NCBI GenBank assembly: GCA_030041045.1
Contig: JASHOQ010000031.1
Span: 1-45,781, forward strand
DNA from: Acidobacteriaceae bacterium
GTDB lineage: Bacteria > Acidobacteriota > Terriglobia > Terriglobales > Acidobacteriaceae
Direction of reading: 5' to 3'
Length of the DNA: 45,781 nucleotides
The translations under genes were made by a program, and so were the position numbers. This document shows positions 42,738 to 45,781 of this stretch, piece by piece. The notes beneath the pieces are model-generated. The model did no database searches, was not told where the DNA came from, and saw only the letters and a program-made list of their open reading frames with translations. Every line of letters starts with the position of its first letter. The first letter of the stretch is position 1.

Positions 42738-44354
42738 ATGAGAGCGGAAATCCTCAAGAGTCTGGGCCGGGAAACGGATCCGTGGGACGTGCTCGTGGTC
42801 GGCGGCGGGGCCAGTGGGTTGGGCACCGCCGTGGACGCCGCTTCGCGCGGCCATCGCACACTGCTCATCGAGCGCCACGACTTCGCCAAGGGAACCTCGA
42901 GCCGCAGCACCAAGCTGGCGCACGGTGGCGTGCGCTATCTGGAGCAACTCAATCTCACGCTGGTTCTGGACGCGCTGCGCGAGCGCGGACGCATGCTGCG
43001 CAATGCGCCGCACCTGGTGCACGATCTGGAGTTTGTGGTCCCGGCGTATAGTTACTTCACCCTCCCCTATTACGGTTTCGGCCTCAAAGTATACGAGCTG
43101 CTTTCTGGAAAACTGTCGCTCGGCCACTCGCACATCCTTTCCCGTGAGCGCACGCTCGAGCGGCTCCCCGGAATTGCCGCCGAAGGCCTGCGCGGCGGCG
43201 TGCTCTATCACGACGGTCAGTTCGACGATGCGCGCTTTGCCATTGCCCTGATGCGCACGCTCGAAGACCTGGGCGGAACGGCCATCAATTACGTCGAAGC
43301 GGTAGGTCTCCTGAAAGAAGGCGGAAAGATCATCGGCGTGAAGGCGCGCGACCACGAAGACGGCGTGGAGTTCGAGATTCGCGCCCGCGCGGTGATCAAT
43401 GCCAGCGGCGTTCACGCCGAAGAGGTGCTGGCGCTCGACGGCGATGCGCATAAGGGGCTCCTCGCCGTGAGCCAGGGAACGCACTTTGTGCTGCCGCACT
43501 CGTTTCTCCCCGGAGAAACCGCGCTCATGATTCCCAAGACCGTCGACGGCCGGGTGCTGTTTGCCATACCGTGGCACGGAGCCACGCTGGTGGGCACCAC
43601 GGACCAGCCCGTGGATGGCAGACCCGACGAGCCGCGCGCTCTGCCCGAGGAGCGCGCTTTCCTCATGCAGCACATCGCGCGCTACTTTCATCGCCGCCCC
43701 AAGCCCGAGGAGATTTTGAGCGTATGGTCCGGCCTGCGGCCGCTGGTGCGCAAAGCCGGCGTGAAAACGTCGAAGCTTTCGCGCGACCATACCATCCTGG
43801 TTTCACCCTCGGGCCTGATCACCCTTACCGGCGGCAAGTGGACGACCTACCGCCGCATGGGACAGGACACCATCGACCGCGCGCAGCAGGTTGCGCGCCT
43901 TCCTGTACGTCCCTCGCAGACGTTGAACCTCAAGCTGCACGGATTTGCTCTCGAATCGAGCGCAGCCTTGGAGTGGGAGCGCCAGTACGGTTCCGATCTC
44001 GCAGCTCTTTGCCGGATCTCCCACGAGGATCCGAACCGGAATCTCGATGGGTTGCTGCATCCGCGGCTGCCCTTCCGGCGGCGCGAGGTCATCTGGGCAG
44101 CGCGCTGCGAGATGGCACGCACCGTCGAAGACGTGCTGGCGCGGCGCACGCGGGCTCTGTTTCTGGACGCGCGGGCTGCCATGGAGGCCGCCCCCGCGGT
44201 TGCCGATTTGCTGACCGCGGAGCTGCAGCGGAGCCTTGCGTGGAAGGCGCGCGACCTCGAGAACTTTCTTTTGATCGCCCGCGGCTACCTCTACGATGAC
44301 TGCGATGCCGACGCTACTCCGCGTTCAGCACTACGTCAAAAAGAAGCAGGCTGA
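42738..44354 (+). CDS. glpD: Aerobic glycerol-3-phosphate dehydrogenase
   Basis: A 538-residue FAD-dependent dehydrogenase that oxidises sn-glycerol-3-phosphate to dihydroxyacetone phosphate and passes electrons to the quinone pool. The FAD-binding DVLVVGGGASGLGTAVDAASRG is near the N-terminus. Then come the family-typical RSTKLAHGGVRYLEQ, GTDQP with PWHG, and GGKWTTYRRMGQD. A C-terminal helical domain follows. ATG 42738 is preferred to GTG 42732. It is transcribed with the iol genes after a 169-bp gap; it shares the DHAP product with inositol catabolism. Its end overlaps the convergent ccmB by 41 bp. Confidence 0.92.
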   Translation: MRAEILKSLGRETDPWDVLVVGGGASGLGTAVDAASRGHRTLLIERHDFAKGTSSRSTKLAHGGVRYLEQLNLTLVLDALRERGRMLRNAPHLVHDLEFVVPAYSYFTLPYYGFGLKVYELLSGKLSLGHSHILSRERTLERLPGIAAEGLRGGVLYHDGQFDDARFAIALMRTLEDLGGTAINYVEAVGLLKEGGKIIGVKARDHEDGVEFEIRARAVINASGVHAEEVLALDGDAHKGLLAVSQGTHFVLPHSFLPGETALMIPKTVDGRVLFAIPWHGATLVGTTDQPVDGRPDEPRALPEERAFLMQHIARYFHRRPKPEEILSVWSGLRPLVRKAGVKTSKLSRDHTILVSPSGLITLTGGKWTTYRRMGQDTIDRAQQVARLPVRPSQTLNLKLHGFALESSAALEWERQYGSDLAALCRISHEDPNRNLDGLLHPRLPFRRREVIWAARCEMARTVEDVLARRTRALFLDARAAMEAAPAVADLLTAELQRSLAWKARDLENFLLIARGYLYDDCDADATPRSALRQKEAG

Positions 44355-44982
44355 GCGTCGTGAAAATGATGTCGTAGCCGAGAAGCATCTTGATCCAGAG
44401 GGTGGGGTCCTTCTCGCCGGTCAGAATGTATGTTGTGGCCAGCACCATGGCTTGCAGCGCGGGAATGAAGATGGGGAAGAGGATGAGCGGAAGAAGCAGC
44501 TCGCGATTGCGGCTGCGGATGGAGAGCGCGGCGAAAAACGTGCCGTTGGCCACCAGCGCCCATGTGCCCAGCGGCAGCACCAGCAGCAGCAGCCATCCGT
44601 CGCCCACGACGCGCAGGTTGTAAAAGACCAGGAAGACCGGCGCCAGCAGCAACTGCACAATGGAAACGAAGAGAAAGTTCGCCAGCACCTTGGCCAGGAA
44701 CATCTCTGCGCCCGGAGCCGGAGCCATGCGCTGCGCGTCGAGCACCTGGTGGCGGATTTCCCGCGCCCACGCCTGGTTGAGCGCGCTCACTGAAGCAAAA
44801 AGCGTAGCCACGCAGAGCACGCCGCCGGCGATCTGGCGCGCAAAGGGACCTTGCGGATCGAAGGCCAGCGAAAACAGCACCACCACCAGCAGCGCAAAAA
44901 ACAGCATGGAGTTGATAGCCTCGCGCGAGCGCCACTCAATGCGCAGGTTGTTGGCGAGATGTGTCCAGAGAACGCGGCTCAT
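44314..44982 (-). CDS. ccmB: Heme-exporter-type ABC permease CcmB
   Basis: A 222-residue integral membrane protein with six predicted helices. It begins LWTHLANNLRIEWRSREAINSMLFFALLVVVLFSLAF, a CcmB-like N-terminus, and has the family segment EIRHQVLDAQRMAPA followed by LAKVLANFLFVSIVQLLLAPVF. With CcmA it forms the ABC transporter that acts on heme-loaded CcmE during cytochrome c maturation. Its ATG overlaps the stop of ybaK by 4 bp. Its 3' end overlaps the end of glpD by 41 bp, tail to tail. Confidence 0.9.
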   Translation of the reverse strand: MSRVLWTHLANNLRIEWRSREAINSMLFFALLVVVLFSLAFDPQGPFARQIAGGVLCVATLFASVSALNQAWAREIRHQVLDAQRMAPAPGAEMFLAKVLANFLFVSIVQLLLAPVFLVFYNLRVVGDGWLLLLVLPLGTWALVANGTFFAALSIRSRNRELLLPLILFPIFIPALQAMVLATTYILTGEKDPTLWIKMLLGYDIIFTTLSLLLFDVVLNAE

Positions 44983-45488
44983 GCGCGCCCGCCCTCCTTC
45001 GCCGCATCTTTAGTCAGGTCGGCCGTCTGCACCTCCACCCCGGGCGCGCGCGCCGCGCGCAGATAATCGTCGGGCGAAAGAATCAACTGCGTGCCCCGCG
45101 TGCCCGCTGAAACGCTGATGCGGTCGAATAGCAGCGCGGTCTCATCTACCCAGGCCGGGAACGCTTTCTTCGCGCCAAAGACAGTCACGCCGCCGCGCAC
45201 ATATCCGGTCAGCGCCTGCACGTCTTTGAGCGGCACCATCTCCACGCGGCGCAGGCCGGCGGCGCGGGCCAGTTTCTTGAAGTCGAGTTCGGCGTCGCCG
45301 GGGATGATGGCAAAGACGTACGCGCCCCGGCCATCGGTCGTGATCAGCGTTTTGAAGACCTGCTCTGCGGGCATGCCGATCTTCTTCGCCACCGTAATCG
45401 CGGTCAGGTCGTTGGGATCCACCTCGTACTCGCGCAGCTCGAAGGCGATGCCCAGCGACTCGAGAAGCCGCGCGCCGTTGGTCTTCAT
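44979..45488 (-). CDS. ybaK: Cys-tRNA(Pro) deacylase YbaK/EbsC family
   Basis: A 169-residue aminoacyl-tRNA editing protein. It starts MKTNGARLLESLGIAFELREYEVDP, and Lys46 in EQVFKTLITTDG matches the essential lysine (K46) of E. coli YbaK. GYVRGGVTVFGAKKAFPAWVDE is the family-typical second half, usually GG.SP.G.KK. It should hydrolyse Cys-tRNA(Pro) formed by mistake by ProRS. It is coupled by 4-bp overlaps to both ccmA (upstream) and ccmB (downstream), so it is expressed with cytochrome c maturation genes. Confidence 0.92.
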   Translation of the reverse strand: MKTNGARLLESLGIAFELREYEVDPNDLTAITVAKKIGMPAEQVFKTLITTDGRGAYVFAIIPGDAELDFKKLARAAGLRRVEMVPLKDVQALTGYVRGGVTVFGAKKAFPAWVDETALLFDRISVSAGTRGTQLILSPDDYLRAARAPGVEVQTADLTKDAAKEGGRA

Positions 45489-45781
45489 CGCTGAGGCTCT
45501 CCCGGTTCAAGTGACGCAACTCTTCCCGCGTGGAGCGTGAGCACCCAGTCGGCGATGGGGCCGGCAAGCTCGCGCTGGTGCGTGGTTAGGACGATGGTGC
45601 GATCGCTCCGGCGAAAACCGGCAAGCAGCGCAACCATCTGCCGCGCGCTTTCCACGTCCATGTTGGAAAACGGCTCGTCGAGCAGAATCAGCTCGGGCAC
45701 AGACAACAGCACACGCGCGAGCGAAGTGCGCTGGCGCATGCCCTGCGAGTACTGGCCGAGAATGCGCTTCAAATCCGGATC
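45485..45781 (-). CDS. ccmA: ABC transporter ATP-binding protein CcmA, 3' part (5' end outside window)
   Basis: The C-terminal 98 residues of an ABC ATPase, cut by the window edge. The signature YSQGMRQRTSLARVLL (in place of LSGGQ), Walker B LILLDEPFSNMD, and the switch His in IVLTTHQREL are visible. Synteny with ccmB points to CcmA, the heme-transport ATPase of cytochrome c maturation. The Walker A motif is outside the window, so length and start are not known. Confidence 0.85.
   Translation of the reverse strand, partial: DPDLKRILGQYSQGMRQRTSLARVLLSVPELILLDEPFSNMDVESARQMVALLAGFRRSDRTIVLTTHQRELAGPIADWVLTLHAGRVASLEPGEPQR

Overview
The window looks like a chromosomal segment of an aerobic, polysaccharide- and polyol-degrading Acidobacteriota (Acidobacteriaceae-like) bacterium. 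The reasons are the high GC content, two TonB-dependent receptors that carry an N-terminal carboxypeptidase-regulatory-like domain, DUF4382-type lipoprotein content, a metF-metV type fusion, several secreted glycosidases and dispersed TTCA-loop hairpin repeats. The assignment is inference from gene content; there is no rRNA in the window. No prophage, IS element, integrase or CRISPR array was seen.

Layout. 1-4.6 kb: tRNA-Leu(UAG), a TonB-dependent receptor, and a divergent ECF sigma factor with a putative anti-sigma factor fused to a degenerate HNH-like domain. 4.7-10.5 kb: an amino-sugar module with a SIS-domain GlcN6P deaminase/isomerase, a VOC protein, a sugar-porter MFS transporter with a large periplasmic insertion, and a secreted GH20 hexosaminidase. 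10.6-12.1 kb: an orphan REC-Hpt protein and a NarL-type response regulator. 12.1-13.2 kb: hairpin repeats around a MogA/MoaB-type gene. 13.2-15.5 kb: a Crp/Fnr regulator, a cNMP-domain-only protein and a two-domain universal stress protein, with three TGTGA-N6-TCACA-like sites upstream of the regulator and the stress gene. 15.7-23.4 kb: DUF4382-like lipoprotein, GH3 glycosidase with PA14 insertion, an unknown secreted protein, a Dph6-like PP-loop protein and xylulokinase. 23.7-27.5 kb: amidohydrolase, pterin-dependent methyltransferase and a MetF-MetV fusion. 27.8-31.8 kb: a 1310-residue TonB-dependent receptor ending in a clear terminator.

31.9-44.4 kb is the most coherent system: a myo-inositol catabolic island. 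A LacI regulator and a divergent transaldolase-family gene face a long operon (iolB, iolD, iolA, iolE-like, iolG, a 37-residue membrane peptide, a GRP-type sugar transporter, then glpD). Near-identical palindromes of the form TGCACACGTGTGCA lie in the lacI leader, directly before the transaldolase gene, and just after a TTGACA promoter of the iol operon, so one LacI protein probably controls all three units. The kinase (IolC) and aldolase (IolJ) of the standard pathway are absent from the island, which makes the co-regulated transaldolase homologue a candidate for an unorthodox carbon-carbon cleavage step.

44.3-45.8 kb: the end of a cytochrome c maturation operon, ccmA-ybaK-ccmB, in which a Cys-tRNA(Pro) deacylase gene is embedded with 4-bp overlaps on both sides.
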